DNA of 64,000 nucleotides from Cyathus striatus (taxonomy: Eukaryota > Basidiomycota > Agaricomycetes > Agaricales > Nidulariaceae), in NCBI GenBank assembly GCA_025738555.1, contig JAOVFP010000001.1, forward strand, positions 7,502,001-7,566,000, given 5' to 3'. How positions within the stretch are numbered: position 1 is the stretch's first letter; each line of letters begins with the position of its first letter. Both the position numbers and the translations under genes were made by a program. Shown here piece after piece: positions 34,065-45,171 of the stretch. The notes below the pieces were generated by a model that was not told the origin of the DNA, did no database searches, and worked only from the letters and a program-made list of their open reading frames with translations.

Positions 34065-35860
34065 TTAAAACTCAATTTGCCTCTTGGCATCCAGTTGCTC
34101 ATTCCAATCGAGTACAAATGCTTGGAGCATCCAAGCTACCCCCTCTTTAATGTGAAGAATCTCACTAATTCGTAGAGGTAAAATGGATGGGATGTTCTCT
34201 GGTGTAAATTCCACATCTACCATCAAAGACTCTTGATGCCATAGATCAATACCTTTCGCATTGAAGAAGTCATTAAGGCATGCATGAACTGCTCCAGCCT
34301 TACTAGGAATTGGAGAGAAGGGCAGCAAGAGATGCGCATGGTGAGAGGGCATACAAGATGTAGAAGGGTGATTATGCCAAATAGGAGTGGTAGGAGGATC
34401 TGTGGGTGTGGGTTTAGGAACCAAACTTGCAAGAATAGGCATGATAGCAGCCATAGCAAGACCCATCACGTCATTAGACGAGTTCTCCACAGCTCCTGAT
34501 CATGGTCCTGTGCATCCACAAGGTTTTGAAGTGGACATACGACCATCATGAAGCCCATCAAAGTCAACAGTATTGGGAGGCTCATGTTTTGTGGCATCTT
34601 GCGCAGCCTAATTAAAACTTCAGCATGTGAACAATGAGATAAAAATAGTGAACATACAATAGCAGCTGCCCAAAGTGACAGCTTACAGTGATTAAGGCTG
34701 AGATGGGATTCTGTTGCATCAATATAGCAGTATCCAATCTTACCATGCTCGCCTTGGTGTCATTCACAGGTCCATTTCTTTTTTAATTCAAGTATGATCT
34801 CACCTTGTAATAGCTCATGTGCTGTGTATCCATCCAACTGAGGAACCTTATAAATATTTTGAGCTTTGCACATCACACAGTACACAAAGAAATTCATACC
34901 TTAGTACCATATGATAACTCTGCATCATCTTCATTATCATCAAAAGTGAGTGCTTGTGGGACATGGGTCATGTCAGAAACATAACTTTAATGATAAATGA
35001 CATACCTGTTTGTTTGTAATGTGGAATCCATTCATTGAATCAATGTCAAACTCCACCATTACATGACATTTACTCTTGTTCTTTTTGAGCAAAGAACAAA
35101 GGGTGAGATTGAAGTTAATGTCGGCATTGATTGTAATAGCACCACTCTTCCCTCCACTAAAACAGTGTATGAATGAATAGGAATAAAGAAGAAACAAGAC
35201 TTTAACATATGCAGAACCAGTCCATGAAAGCTTAAATGATGGAACACCACTCGAATATGATGGTGGGGGTGCCTAAGAACATGGGGGGAGTTGTGGTCTC
35301 GAAGCCTGGAGACAAGGGTGACCAGGATTATAATAACATAGCGTATCTTCAATTTCTTGATGAGAATGATAAAACCCAGGCAGATCCCTGGTGCCATCTA
35401 GTAGTGCACATAATAAGAAATAGGTATCAAAATTTGACTATAAACATACCAATCCACCCAGGGTTCTTCAACCAAACTTCTGAGGGGCAAGGGCTGGGTG
35501 TAAAAACATCGTTCTGAGTCAGCAAGTCTTGTATAGTCAGGGCAAGGTGGAACTTGTGGTATTGTTTCTGTAGTGCTAGGTTGAATAGATACAGTTGATA
35601 CATCAGATGTAAATGTTGGAGCATGTGAATCAGACATGTGAGAACAGAACGAGATGAGCAAGGGAATGGGGCACACCTGTTTAAATATACACAGATATCC
35701 GCTATACCCATTGTTTCCATCGAAAAAATTCTTCAATGTGGTCTGGAAATGATGTAGAACTGTGTTCAATGCTCCAGTGCATTGAGCCTTAGTTGTTTCA
35801 AGGTATGCAATATTCTCCTGACTGTTTCCAAGAATGTGAATCAGTAGGGTCAATTTATGT
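34065..35860 (-). pseudogene. unidentified multi-exon transposon gene
   Basis: Several minus-strand open segments follow one another: 35398-35853 (LADSERCFYTQPLPLRSLVE), 34973-35200 (GGKSGAITINADINFNL) and 34065-34490. The last ends with a small helical domain (FFNAKGIDLW, DVEFTPENIPSILP, RISEILHIKEGVAWMLQAFV, DWNEQL). That C-terminal domain resembles one I have seen in many Agaricomycete transposon-associated proteins of unknown function. A stop (CSstopAPPP, about 35275) and frame changes indicate decay. It may be a second gene of the 4-kb element or a separate inserted element. Confidence 0.35.
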
Positions 35861-36117
35861 ATGTTCTAAGACCTCTCACCAGACAAGGACTAGGCAGAGA
35901 AACAGAAAGAGGAGGATGAAAGATGGATGGGGAGAATACCTTGGGCAAGTAGATAGTGCATCAAGCGATTCAGGGCACTGTAGTGATTCTAGCAAGAGCA
36001 CTTGCCTAGGCATTGCTGCACCATGTCACAATTTGGTTGGCTATAGCCATCAGTAAATATAACCAAATATAATTGTGAAATTGACAACTGCAGTTCTTTA
36101 TGCAAACGCCTGTAACA

Positions 36118-36400
36118 TGTTTCCTACAGTCATCAAACTTGTCACACATGTGTGAAAGTGTGACATGTTAGAAAATGTTGGGGAAGAAGTGTGACATGTG
36201 TGACATGTGTGGGAAAAAATGTGACATGTTGGATAAGTGTGGTAAGTGTGATGGCTATAATATGTGACACTTTTCCAACATGTCACACTTTTTCCCACAC
36301 ATGTCACACATGTCACACCTCTTCCCCAACATTTTCTAACATGTTACACTTTTCCCACACATATCATGCTTTCCAACATGTCATGCTTTTCCAAACATGT
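36118..36400. repeat. palindromic GTGTGACATG array
   Basis: The words GTGTGACATG and CATGTCACAC, separated by TTGGAAAA or TTTTCC, recur on both sides of a symmetry point near 36255. The open frames across it are artefacts. Confidence 0.6.
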
Positions 36401-36750
36401 CACACTTTTCCAATATGTGTGAGGACTGTGGGAAACTATAGTCTAGGTAAGTGTGATGACTGTGCACACTTGTCCTAGTGTGTCATTCAGGAAGTCTCTA
36501 CTGACTCTCAACTGACTCTAATGAGACTCTCAGTTGACTATTGAGACTCAGTTGAGAGTCAAATGACAGTCAGATGAGAGTCTAATCTGACTTCTGAGAC
36601 TAAGTTGAGGGTCAGATGAGAGTCAGGTGAGACTATTGATACTTATATGAAAGTCAGATGAGAGTCAGTTGATAGTCAGTTGAAACATGTGTGGGAGTGA
36701 CACATACAGCTCTGCTGCAGCAATTCCATAATCACATGACTGCTTTAACA

Positions 36751-38356
36751 ATGTCTTCGAGCTCCCAAACCATGCCCACAGCCATCAACGTGGAGAAGCT
36801 CAAGAGGCTGGAAGAGATGGAGGTGCAATTGAAAGCCCTTAGGGCAGAGCTAGGCATTGGGTCAGTGACAGAGTTGGTTGATGTGGAGGAGGTGAAAGAG
36901 AATGAGGGGGTTGAGGCAGAGAAGAAGGACACAATGGAAGTGGACAAGGGAGATTGATGACTGGAGGTGGCATGGGAAAAGAAACATAAGCAGGAAGAGA
37001 CAAAAGCAAGGGTCACTCAAATGATGGCATGACTAACTGGTCACCCAGTGGAGGAAATGACAAGGCAAGGCACTTCTCTGCCAGTTCATGCAGAGTACAA
37101 GATGACAGTTGCAAGGTTGGGCATAATGTCATTTAGTCCAGAGTTGGTGGTAATGTCTTTATATTACCACAGAGAGGCCGACAGCTTGGTGATGTCAGTG
37201 GATGACTCAACCTCAGTGAAGGAAATAGTGGAGCAAGTAGTAGCCAAGGTAGGACCAATGAGAGTAGGAGTTCCAACTCCTACAGTTGAGCTGGAGGTAA
37301 TGTCTACTCCACAGGTAGGTACCTACATGAGTGCAGAGCAGGTTGCTGACTGTGATTGCACTGTTCAGCAATTGGAGGCTGAAGGCCACACCATAACACC
37401 AGAGGAAGAGGTGGAGAGGAGCATCCAGTGGGCAGAGAATGAGGGTGGCCCCAAGAGGAAGCACACCAACACGAATCTGGAAGATGCAACAGAGGTGATG
37501 CCAAAGCTGCCTAGGAAGAAGACAATGGCCCGGACCTCCCAGCACAAAGGTGTGAGGAGCAAGGCCTTTGTGGATGATGAGGTGGAAGAAGAAAATGCTA
37601 GCAGTAAGGCTAGCCAATCTGGAAGCAAGAGTCATATGGGGACTGAGAGCCAAACTGGTGACAAGTCCGATGTTGAGGTGGAGGAAGTGAGGACATTGGT
37701 GAAGAAGGGTAAGGGTGTGGAGAAAGCCAAGACAGCCATGGAGAAGAAGGAGAAAGAGGCCTACATGTTACCCAGGGTCCCTTGTAATGTGTGCAGCAAG
37801 TTCAACAGGGAGTGTTTGCTGGATCTAGAGTAAGTTGTCCATTCTCTTTTCAGAGTTGTTCTGACTTGCTCCTAGGGGAAAGAAAATGAACCACAAGGCA
37901 TATGAGGCATGTCAGACAAAAAAGAGAAGATGCAACAATGATGGAACAATGTGGAGGACTGTAGTGCTGGGGAATGCAGAGGAACAGAGAAGAGGTCTGG
38001 AGAAGATGAAAACTGGTGGTGTGGGGCAGGAGAAATTGGTGGAGGAGTTGCAGACACAACTAGCAGTGGCAAGGTCAGAGTTGGAGATCATGGAGAAACA
38101 AGCAGATGAAAGATGGACCAGGCTCAAGATGTTTGATGCTGAGGTCAAGATTCTGAGGGACCAGTTGTTCCTAGTGGAGAATGAGTGTGACAAGTTGGTG
38201 CTGCAGCTCAACTCTGGGAGTCCATTATCAGACATGCTGATGGAGGCCTTGGGTAGGAATGTCAGCATGCACACAAAGTTAATGGGAACATTGAATAGGT
38301 TGATGTCAAGGACCTTACCAAGAGACTGGAAGTGGGAGATGAACTCTGAGCCATGA
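36751..38356 (+). pseudogene. cysteine-cluster and coiled-coil protein, transposon-associated
   Basis: The frame starts at ATG 36751 and runs to 37829, with in-frame TGA codons at 36955, 36958 and about 37030, again compatible with former CGA codons. A 46-bp intron (37830-37875) is followed by an exon to 38356. The order is an N-terminal coiled coil (KLKRLEEMEVQLKALRAELG), an acidic middle part, a long Lys/Glu-rich hinge, a cysteine cluster split by the intron (PCNVCSKFNREC, then EACQTKKRRC), and a second coiled coil (about 38030-38200). The cluster resembles a degenerate Zn2Cys6 motif lacking one Cys. Such proteins often neighbour gypsy elements in Agaricomycetes. A DNA-binding role is inferred. 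Confidence 0.45.
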
Positions 38357-38389
38357 TTGGAGGTAATGTGGCTGGGAACACCATGCTTA

Positions 38390-38998
38390 TGTCATGTCCT
38401 GTTCTATTCCACTAGGGACAAGAACCTCGGAGTAGATAGTCTAATAGTGGAGTAACTTGTACAACATTAGTAGGGTGTGTGGAGATAGTGAACAAGTATG
38501 GGAGTAGTGGAATGTTGGCTTCAACTTGTGTGTTGCGCCCCTTGGACTTCCAGTTCCATATTTAGAACAAAGCAGAGTAAGTGGCAAAATAGCGGAGTTG
38601 GCTCAAGGCCCAAGTGGGAGAAGGGTGTAAATGTAGTTGATTTGAAACTAAAGTATATCTACATTACAGGAGTAGTTTATATAGTAAACTACTTTGTCCG
38701 AATGCATATGGAGTAATGCCCATGGGTATGTGGCATCCTAGGGTTAAGTAAACTCCATGAAATGTAGAACATGGTAAACTAGTAGTATGCCTCTAGATTA
38801 TAGTCATAGGAGAAATGGCCACGGCTGGAGAACAAGGTAGTAATATTAAAGGGAAGGAACAAGTAAACAGATACAAGTAAACATTAGTAAGGAAGAGTTC
38901 AATATATAACAAGTATACATAGTCCAGAGGAAATGTACTAAAAGCGGAGTAAACCCGGAGTTGACTCCAATGGTACAGGGATTGTCACAGATATGACA
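38390..38998 (-). repeat. gypsy LTR, diverged copy
   Basis: The segment starts TGTCATGTCC and ends GATATGACA, so it is bounded by TG..CA. It shares order and several blocks with the solo LTR at 39959-40621, notably GTGTTGCGCCCC versus GTGCTGCGCCCC and the repeated CGGAGTA word. Internal gypsy sequence abuts its right side, so on the minus strand it is the 3' LTR of a truncated copy. Confidence 0.6.
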
Positions 38999-39660
38999 GC
39001 TTAGAGAATATGTGCATGACAAAGAGCTTAGCAAGCTGGGCAGAGGTGATAGTGTTATGGCAAGGGATGAATATGGCTTGCTTGCTAATGCAGTCAACAA
39101 TAACTAGGATTGAATTGTACTTATCAAATCCAGAGATGGGAAGTGTTTCAATGAAGTCCATCGAAATAGAGTGCCATGGGTGCTCCGGGATGGGGAGTTG
39201 CTTCAAAGTACCATAGGGATGGTGACGCTGTGGCTTAGACCATAAGCAAGTGGTGCAAGACTTACAATAGTCCTTAACATAAGTACAAAGTTCAGGCCAA
39301 GTATATTCTCATCAAATATTATCCAAGGTCTTGTTCTGACCAGGGTGTCCAGTGAGTAGATGGTCATGTTTGTACTGGACAACATGAAGGTGGAGAGAAT
39401 CATCATCTGGAACATAAATCTGGTTGTCGAGGTGGAGTAAGCCATCTGAACCAACAGACCAATGATTAGTAGGGTTGCAAAGGTGAATAGAAGCAACAGT
39501 GTCTAGTGGTTGGGCAGTGAGGATGTCACAGTGGAGTTGCTTAAAATCCATGATGATGCTGGCACAGAGAACTGGATGAAGGAGTGTGGTGGCACAGATA
39601 GAGGCAGATTCTCCATCATAGCCAAGAATGGCAATGAGCAATGAGCAGAGATGTTTACAA
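38999..39660 (-). pseudogene. gypsy integrase fragment
   Basis: On the minus strand a zinc-binding module appears first (HLLTGHPGQNKTLDN, YCKSCTTCLWSK), then the start of the integrase core (WHSISMDFIETLPISG, YNSILVIVDCISKQA). The core is cut off after the first catalytic Asp, where the LTR begins, so the remainder was deleted. The other pol domains and the second LTR are missing. Confidence 0.75.
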
Positions 39661-39958
39661 AGTAGGCAGCACTAGCTGCAGTAGTAATCCATTCTAATGA
39701 TGCACTTCAACTATGAAAACCTCTAGACTTCTGCCAGGTCTACCTGGCATAGCTCCTGCATAGTGCCACCCAGCCACCCAGTCTGTTACTACATAATTTG
39801 TTTAGGCCTGGATAGTCAATAAAAAGCCAAGCACAGCAACCAGGCAATGAAGCGGGTACAGCATCACACTCATCATGCAATGTCGACTTCATCATCCAGT
39901 GGCTCAACAGCATTAGCCATTCACCTCCAGTGTACGAGAAGCTAACAATGCACCCCAT
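39661..39958. other. short gap between gypsy fragment and solo LTR
   Basis: No gene recognised; the sequence contains CACCCAGCCACCCAG-like words. Confidence 0.4.
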
Positions 39959-40621
39959 TGTCACGACCATGCCCCTAGCCTGACTTGGCAGCGGAGTACG
40001 AGAGAGTGACTGCGGAGAAGCGAGGGGTGAGTGTAAGACGAAAGTGGAGAACGATAACTCAGGGGGTAGGACTTCGGCTTCAGCTTATGTGCTGCGCCCC
40101 TGGGATTCCCGGTCCTGGATTTCGGAGTAAGGGCAAGCCCTTCGGAGAAGACGAGATACGGAAGACGAGAGGTGTAACTCAAGTCAGACGAAAGGGTGAG
40201 GACATAGTTCAATACGAAACTGAGGACTAAGTAAAAATCGAGTACTACTTAAATACTAGAGACTCGGAGTAAGTAAAGGCTGCTGGCCAAGGCCAGCGGA
40301 GAAGTACGGTCAGGGTAGGCATACGTAGAATGAAGACTATAACTAATTAAACATAATAAAACGCGTAGGAGAAGTGAGCGCGTATGGCGGTGTAAAGTAA
40401 AACAGATAGTGGCACACTTAAGAATGATAAGTGACTCACTATGAGATGTATACTACAATACTGAGGGGATAGCTCAGTAGAATGGAAGAAAGGAAACAAG
40501 AGTAATCTATGTACAGTAATCAATAAGTAATATTAAGAACGTAATCAAAGTTCGGAGTAAACAAGGATGGAGGCGGAGTAAAGGCATAGGGGTCCGGAGG
40601 TAGGCGATACGGGATATGACA
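39959..40621 (-). mobile_element. solo gypsy LTR with target duplication
   Basis: A 663-bp unit bounded by TGTCACGACC and GATATGACA, flanked by the exact 5-bp duplication CCCAT (39954-39958 and 40622-40626). No internal sequence remains, so it arose by recombination between two LTRs. It retains CpG-rich stretches and many CGGAGTA words. Orientation is taken from the related copy at 38390. Confidence 0.85.
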
Positions 40622-40626
40622 CCCAT

Positions 40627-41317
40627 GCATCATGCCCATCTCTAGGTTTCAATGCTGCAGCTAGGCTCTTGTACCACAACCACCTTGCAAAGCATATTCG
40701 GGAAAACAGAACGAAAACAGATGAAGTTGCGCCAATGTGGACATAAGGTTGGAGTCAATTCTTGAATCGTAACAGAAGCAGCTGTTCATGCCCAGGAATC
40801 GCCATAAGCCAGTAATACACTAGTGAATGGGCTAGTGAAAAACAGCAGATAGTCCCAATAGATGCTGGACAAAGACTTTAAAAGATTATGTGGACTCAGA
40901 GTGAACTACTGTTCTGATATTCTGAATCTGTAATAGCCAGCAGGAATGAGTAGAATAAGGTGCATGGTACTGGCTGCATTCACCAGCTGCTCTGACAATG
41001 CTCTTCGTCACCCATGGTGCAACACCAGGTCATATTGACACAGCTGCTGCATTCCTGCACCACAATAATCCAGTCTGCTATATAGGCCATTCGAGCAGTC
41101 CACGTCTACACCCTTCCTCCTTCCCCCCCTTCCTCCTCTTCCAACTCCAGAGACACCAGTAGCAAATGATCAAGTCTGCTCTGCGCGGTAGCAAGTACAG
41201 ATATCTACCCTTGTTGATGACATGCGATGAAGCTGCTCCCCGGGGCTGAAGTGCAGGCTTCGAAAGCAAAGATCACGACACCAACAATTAGAGTGGAGTC
41301 TGGACAAGCATGCCGCT
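40627..41317. other. intergenic sequence
   Basis: No gene is supported and no repeat was recognised. The joined flanks of the following foldback element show it was once continuous with 44929 onward. Confidence 0.4.
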
Positions 41318-41446
41318 TGACCTAGAGGGGTGTCAGCAATTTTGATCATTGAGTAGCAGGGATATATGATTGTGGCAATCGCAGAAGCCAGGTGCTTATA
41401 TGATTGTCTTTTTGTATGCATATTTGGAATTCTACTTACTTCAGGT

Positions 41447-41990
41447 GATCATAAACAATCATTAATTTGTTTTAATTGAATATTACTATTGTATGTATGT
41501 ATTAGATGATCATAAACAATCAATGACTGGTTCTAATTGATTATTACTATTGTATGTATATAATGGATGATCATAAACAATCATTGATTTGTTTTAATTG
41601 AATACTACTATTGTATGTATCTTTTAGGTGATCATAAACAATCATTGATTTGTTTTAATTGAATATTACTATTGTATGTATCTTTTAGGTGATCATAAAC
41701 AATCAATGACTGGTTCTAATTGAATATTACTATTGTATGTATCTTTTAGGTGATCATAAACAATCATTGATATGTTATAGTTGATTATTACTATTGTATG
41801 TGTCTTTTAGGTGATCATAAACAATCATTCATCCATTCTAATTGAATATTACTATTGTATGTATATATTGAATGATCATAAACAATCATTGATTTGTTTT
41901 AATTGAATATTACTAATGTATGTATCCTTTAGGTGATCATAAGCAATCATTGGTTGATACTAATTGGATATTACTATTGTACTAATGTGC
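41447..41990 (+). repeat. 61-bp tandem array, left arm
   Basis: Nine units starting GATCATAAACAATCA at 61-bp spacing (41447, 41508, 41569 and on to about 41935), the last incomplete. Units differ mainly in the word after AATCA and in the last ten bases. Confidence 0.8.
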
Positions 41991-41994
41991 TGCT

Positions 41995-42640
41995 GATTTC
42001 CCTCATGTCACGTTTGTCACGCTCTTCGCGCGCGTCACATATTTCCCGCGCTTCCTATGTTTCCCGCGCATCACGTTGTCACATTCTTCATGCGTGTCAC
42101 ACATTTCCTGCCGCGTCACAAACTTCCCGCGCTTCCCATCATTCCCGCGCTCTAGATAATTCCCGCGCTTTGCACATATTCCCGCGCTTCACACATACTC
42201 CCACGCTTCACGCATATTCCCACCCATCCTACTCGTCACATTCTTCGCGCGCGTCACACACATTCCCACGCTTCGCATTTGTCACATTCTTCCCGCGCGT
42301 CACGTCTGTCACACACATTCCCACGCTTCGCATTTGTCACATTCTTCCTGCGCGTCACATTTTTCACATAAATTCCCACGCTTCATATTTGTCACATATA
42401 TTCGCCTGTGTCACGCGCGTCACGCTTTTCACGCGCGTCACGCTTTTCACGCGCGTCACGCTTTTCATGTGCATCATGCTTTTCATGCATGTCACATGTC
42501 ACATCCGTCACACTTTTAGCGCTCGTCACACATGTCACATACTTACATTTGTCACACTTTGCACAACTATCAGTTACTCATCATGCTCTTTGCATATGTT
42601 ACATTTGTCACAATTTTCACAGCTCAGTAATGTAATTTGA
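41995..42640 (+). repeat. GTCACGCGCG repeat block, left arm
   Basis: Short imperfect repeats of CGTCACATTCTTCCCGCG type. An 18-bp unit (CACGCGCGTCACGCTTTT) is present three times here and once in the other arm. The long open frame over the block (41933-42640) encodes only SRASHFSRA-type repeats and is not a gene. Confidence 0.7.
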
Positions 42641-42742
42641 CTTTTGACATTGACAACATATCTAAATTTGAAAACTATGGTAAGTGGGTGATACTCAGCA
42701 ATAGCATATGCATGGACCACTTCCTGATGCTGTCTGAGTGGT

Positions 42743-42820
42743 TACCTGGTTGATCCTGCCAGTAATTATATGCTTGTTTAAAAGATGAAGCAATGCTATC
42801 TGGGTATAAGTATAAACAAC
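42743..42820 (+). pseudogene. 18S rRNA 5'-end fragment in the foldback spacer
   Basis: The sequence TACCTGGTTGATCCTGCCAG is identical to the universal 5' end of eukaryotic 18S rRNA. It is followed by a recognisable but mutated continuation: TATATGCTTGT, AAAGATGAAGC (AAAGATTAAGC in rRNA) and AAGTATAAACAA. Several differences are C to T or G to A. Similarity becomes weak after about 42820; GAAATGAAACTG near 42856 may still belong. No other part of an rRNA gene is present, so this is a captured or retroposed piece. Confidence 0.85.
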
Positions 42821-43583
42821 ATATGTCAGAGATATGAACACATGTGGCAGTGTAGAAATGAAACTGATTGTGACACAATATCAGTAAGAGTTGAGATAGT
42901 TTTCATTTTCTCTCTGTATGAATAAATCAAACTATCATGTAGTCATATGGAGTAAGCAGATATGACTCAATAATGTGTATTGAAGATATCAGTATAACCA
43001 ATAGTGATACAAGAATCATGATCATCTAATGACTGAGATGTGTAAGTTTGATGTGATGTAGAATCACATATTTCACCATTTTTTCACATTTTTTGTCCAT
43101 GTGTGGGTCTATCACCAAATTGTTCAATATGAAAATGTTCAATGGCATCATATCATATCTCTAGTCTTAATTGTAAAATGTCAATGGACTTACATACACA
43201 CTCTACATGTTTCATTCTAGTTCCTTATTATTGTTACACTTCCATAGTTTACTAATTATCACATTCCATGTTATAACCTTCAATTTAACAAGAACATCTT
43301 TGTTTCATTTGCTTTAATAATTTACTCTGCACTTTTGTATACTTCTATTCTCTAACAATTTCAACAATGATACAGATATACAGGTAATCAGACACATGTA
43401 ACCAGCTTCTCTCCTTGGGTGTTAAGTATTCAGTACATCATGATTCTCCTTCCTACTGTGCCTTCAGGCTCCACAAGTGTGAGCAAATGTCAGAAGCAAA
43501 TGAAATTCAAATTGAGAACATGACAAACTTGATATATGATATACATCAAAAACCATGATGGACTAGTAGACCATGACAGGTGA
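42821..43583. other. spacer of the foldback element
   Basis: AT-rich, no open frame of note. Possibly a decayed continuation of the rRNA-derived piece at its left, otherwise unrecognised. Confidence 0.4.
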
Positions 43584-43605
43584 TATGCTGAGTATCACCC
43601 ACTTA

Positions 43606-44810
43606 CCATAGTTTTCAAATTTAGATATGTTGTCAATGTCAAAAGTCAAATTACATTACTGAGCTGTGAAAATTGTGACAAATGTAACATATGCAAAGAG
43701 CATGATGAGTAACTGATAGTTGTGCAAAGTGTGACAAATGTAAGTATGCGACATGTGTGACGAGCGCTAAAAGTGTGACGGATGTGACATGTGACATGCA
43801 TGAAAAGCATGATGCACATGAAAAGCGTGACGCGCGTGACACAGGCGAATATATGTGACAAATATGAAGCGTGGGAATTTATGTGAAAAATGTGACGCGC
43901 AGGAAGAATGTGACAAATGCGAAGCGTGGGAATGTGTGTGACAGACGTGACGCGCGGGAAGAATGTGACAAATGCGAAGCGTGGGAATGTGTGTGACGCG
44001 CGCGAAGAATGTGACGAGTAGGATGGGTGGGAATATGCGTGAAGCGTGGGAGTATGTGTGAAGCGCGGGAATATGTGCAAAGCGCGGGAATTATCTAGAG
44101 CGCGGGAATGATGGGAAGCGCGGGAAGTTTGTGACGCGGCAGGAAATGTGTGACACGCATGAAGAATGTGACAACGTGATGCGCGGGAAACATAGGAAGC
44201 GCGGGAAATATGTGACGCGCGCGAAGAGCGTGACAAACGTGACATGAGGGAAATCAGCAGCACATTAGTACAATAGTAATATCCAATTAGTATCAACCAA
44301 TGATTGCTTATGATCACCTAAAGGATACATACATTAGTAATATTCAATTAAAACAAATCAATGATTGTTTATGATCATTCAATATATACATACAATAGTA
44401 ATATTCAATTAGAATGGATGAATGATTGTTTATGATCACCTAAAAGACACATACAATAGTAATAATCAATTATAACATATCAATGATTGTTTATGATCAC
44501 CTAAAAGATACATACAATAGTAATATTCAATTAGAACCAGTCATTGATTGTTTATGATCACCTAAAAGATACATACAATAGTAATATTCAATTAAAACAA
44601 ATCAATGATTGTTTATGATCACCTAAAAGATACATACAATAGTAGTATTCAATTAAAACAAATCAATGATTGTTTATGATCATCCATTATATACATACAA
44701 TAGTAATAATCAATTAGAACCAGTCATTGATTGTTTATGATCATCTAATACATACATACAATAGTAATATTCAATTAAAACAAATTAATGATTGTTTATG
44801 ATCACCTGAA
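43606..44810 (-). repeat. right-arm copy of the CpG block and 61-bp array
   Basis: The inverted complement of 41447-42685. It has only one copy of the 18-bp unit where the left arm has three. The minus-strand open frame 43646-44317 mirrors the one in the left arm. Confidence 0.8.
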
Positions 44811-45171
44811 GTAGAATTCCAAATATGCATACAAAAAGACAATCATATAAGCACCTGGCTTCTGCGATTGCCACAATCATATATCCCTGCTACTCAATGA
44901 TCAAAATTGCTGACACCCCTCTGACCTACGTTCGATATAATCGAGTGCAACCACGACGTTGCTCTGCATATCTGGCTCACTTCACCTCTGCGAAAATGCG
45001 ACATGTGCAGACCACAAGTTGAGGATGTTGCAGAGACTGTGAACAATGATAAAGATAAGGATAAGTTGTATCACGTGTGGATGGTATTAAGAGCTGGACA
45101 TGCAGATTGCAGTAGCATCAATGAGTATTGCTTGTTGACTGCCATGTCGAGCACTGGCTGCAGCAGTGCGG

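Larger units (their letters stand above)
32453..36497. mobile_element. 4-kb element with 80-bp inverted repeats and IS630/Tc1-like gene
   Basis: About 80 bp at 32453-32532 (starting CTTCCTGAATGACAC) recur as the inverted complement at about 36415-36497 with few differences. GTGTGACATG/CATGTCACAC words cluster inside each end (32530-32610 and 36120-36400). The interior holds a plus-strand DDE transposase pseudogene and a minus-strand unidentified gene. No convincing target duplication was seen. Confidence 0.55.
30674..36690. mobile_element. 6-kb inverted-repeat element containing other elements
   Basis: ACATGTTTCAGCTGACTATC at about 30674 and GATAGTCAGTTGAAACATGT at 36671-36690 are inverted complements with one mismatch. 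Inside both ends, words of the type GAGAGTCAGTTGATAGTC recur many times (30690-30930 and 36500-36680). The flanks share ACATGT, a possible 6-bp duplication or part of the repeat. The interior is largely occupied by two Tc1-like elements, and no transposase of its own was identified. Confidence 0.5.
41325..44921. mobile_element. 3.6-kb long-arm foldback element
   Basis: The left arm (41325 to about 42708) and right arm (about 43584 to 44921) are inverted copies of about 1.3 kb. I see one substitution plus a 36-bp length difference in an 18-bp repeat. The ends are GAGGGGTGTCAGC and its complement. The flanks carry TGACCTA on both sides (41318-41324 and 44922-44928), at least 7 bp of an 8-bp-type duplication. 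The terminus resembles CAAGGGGTGTCAG of the 6.5-kb element at 9911, so it may be a non-autonomous relative moved by the same enzyme. Each arm holds nine 61-bp repeats and a CpG-rich GTCACGCGCG block. The spacer contains an 18S rRNA-derived piece. Confidence 0.85.

Noticed and set aside
36098..36478. Open frames of 72-95 codons on both strands
   Set aside because: They cover the palindromic GTGTGACATG array and encode only CHTCHTFP-type repeats.
41933..42640. 235-codon open frame and its mirror at 43646-44317
   Set aside because: Both read through the GTCACGCGCG repeat block and translate into SRASHFSRA-type repeats. They are long only because the repeat units are multiples of three.
42743..43583. 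Real rRNA gene copy
   Set aside because: Only the first 80 or so bases are recognisable and they are mutated; the rest of the 18S gene is absent.
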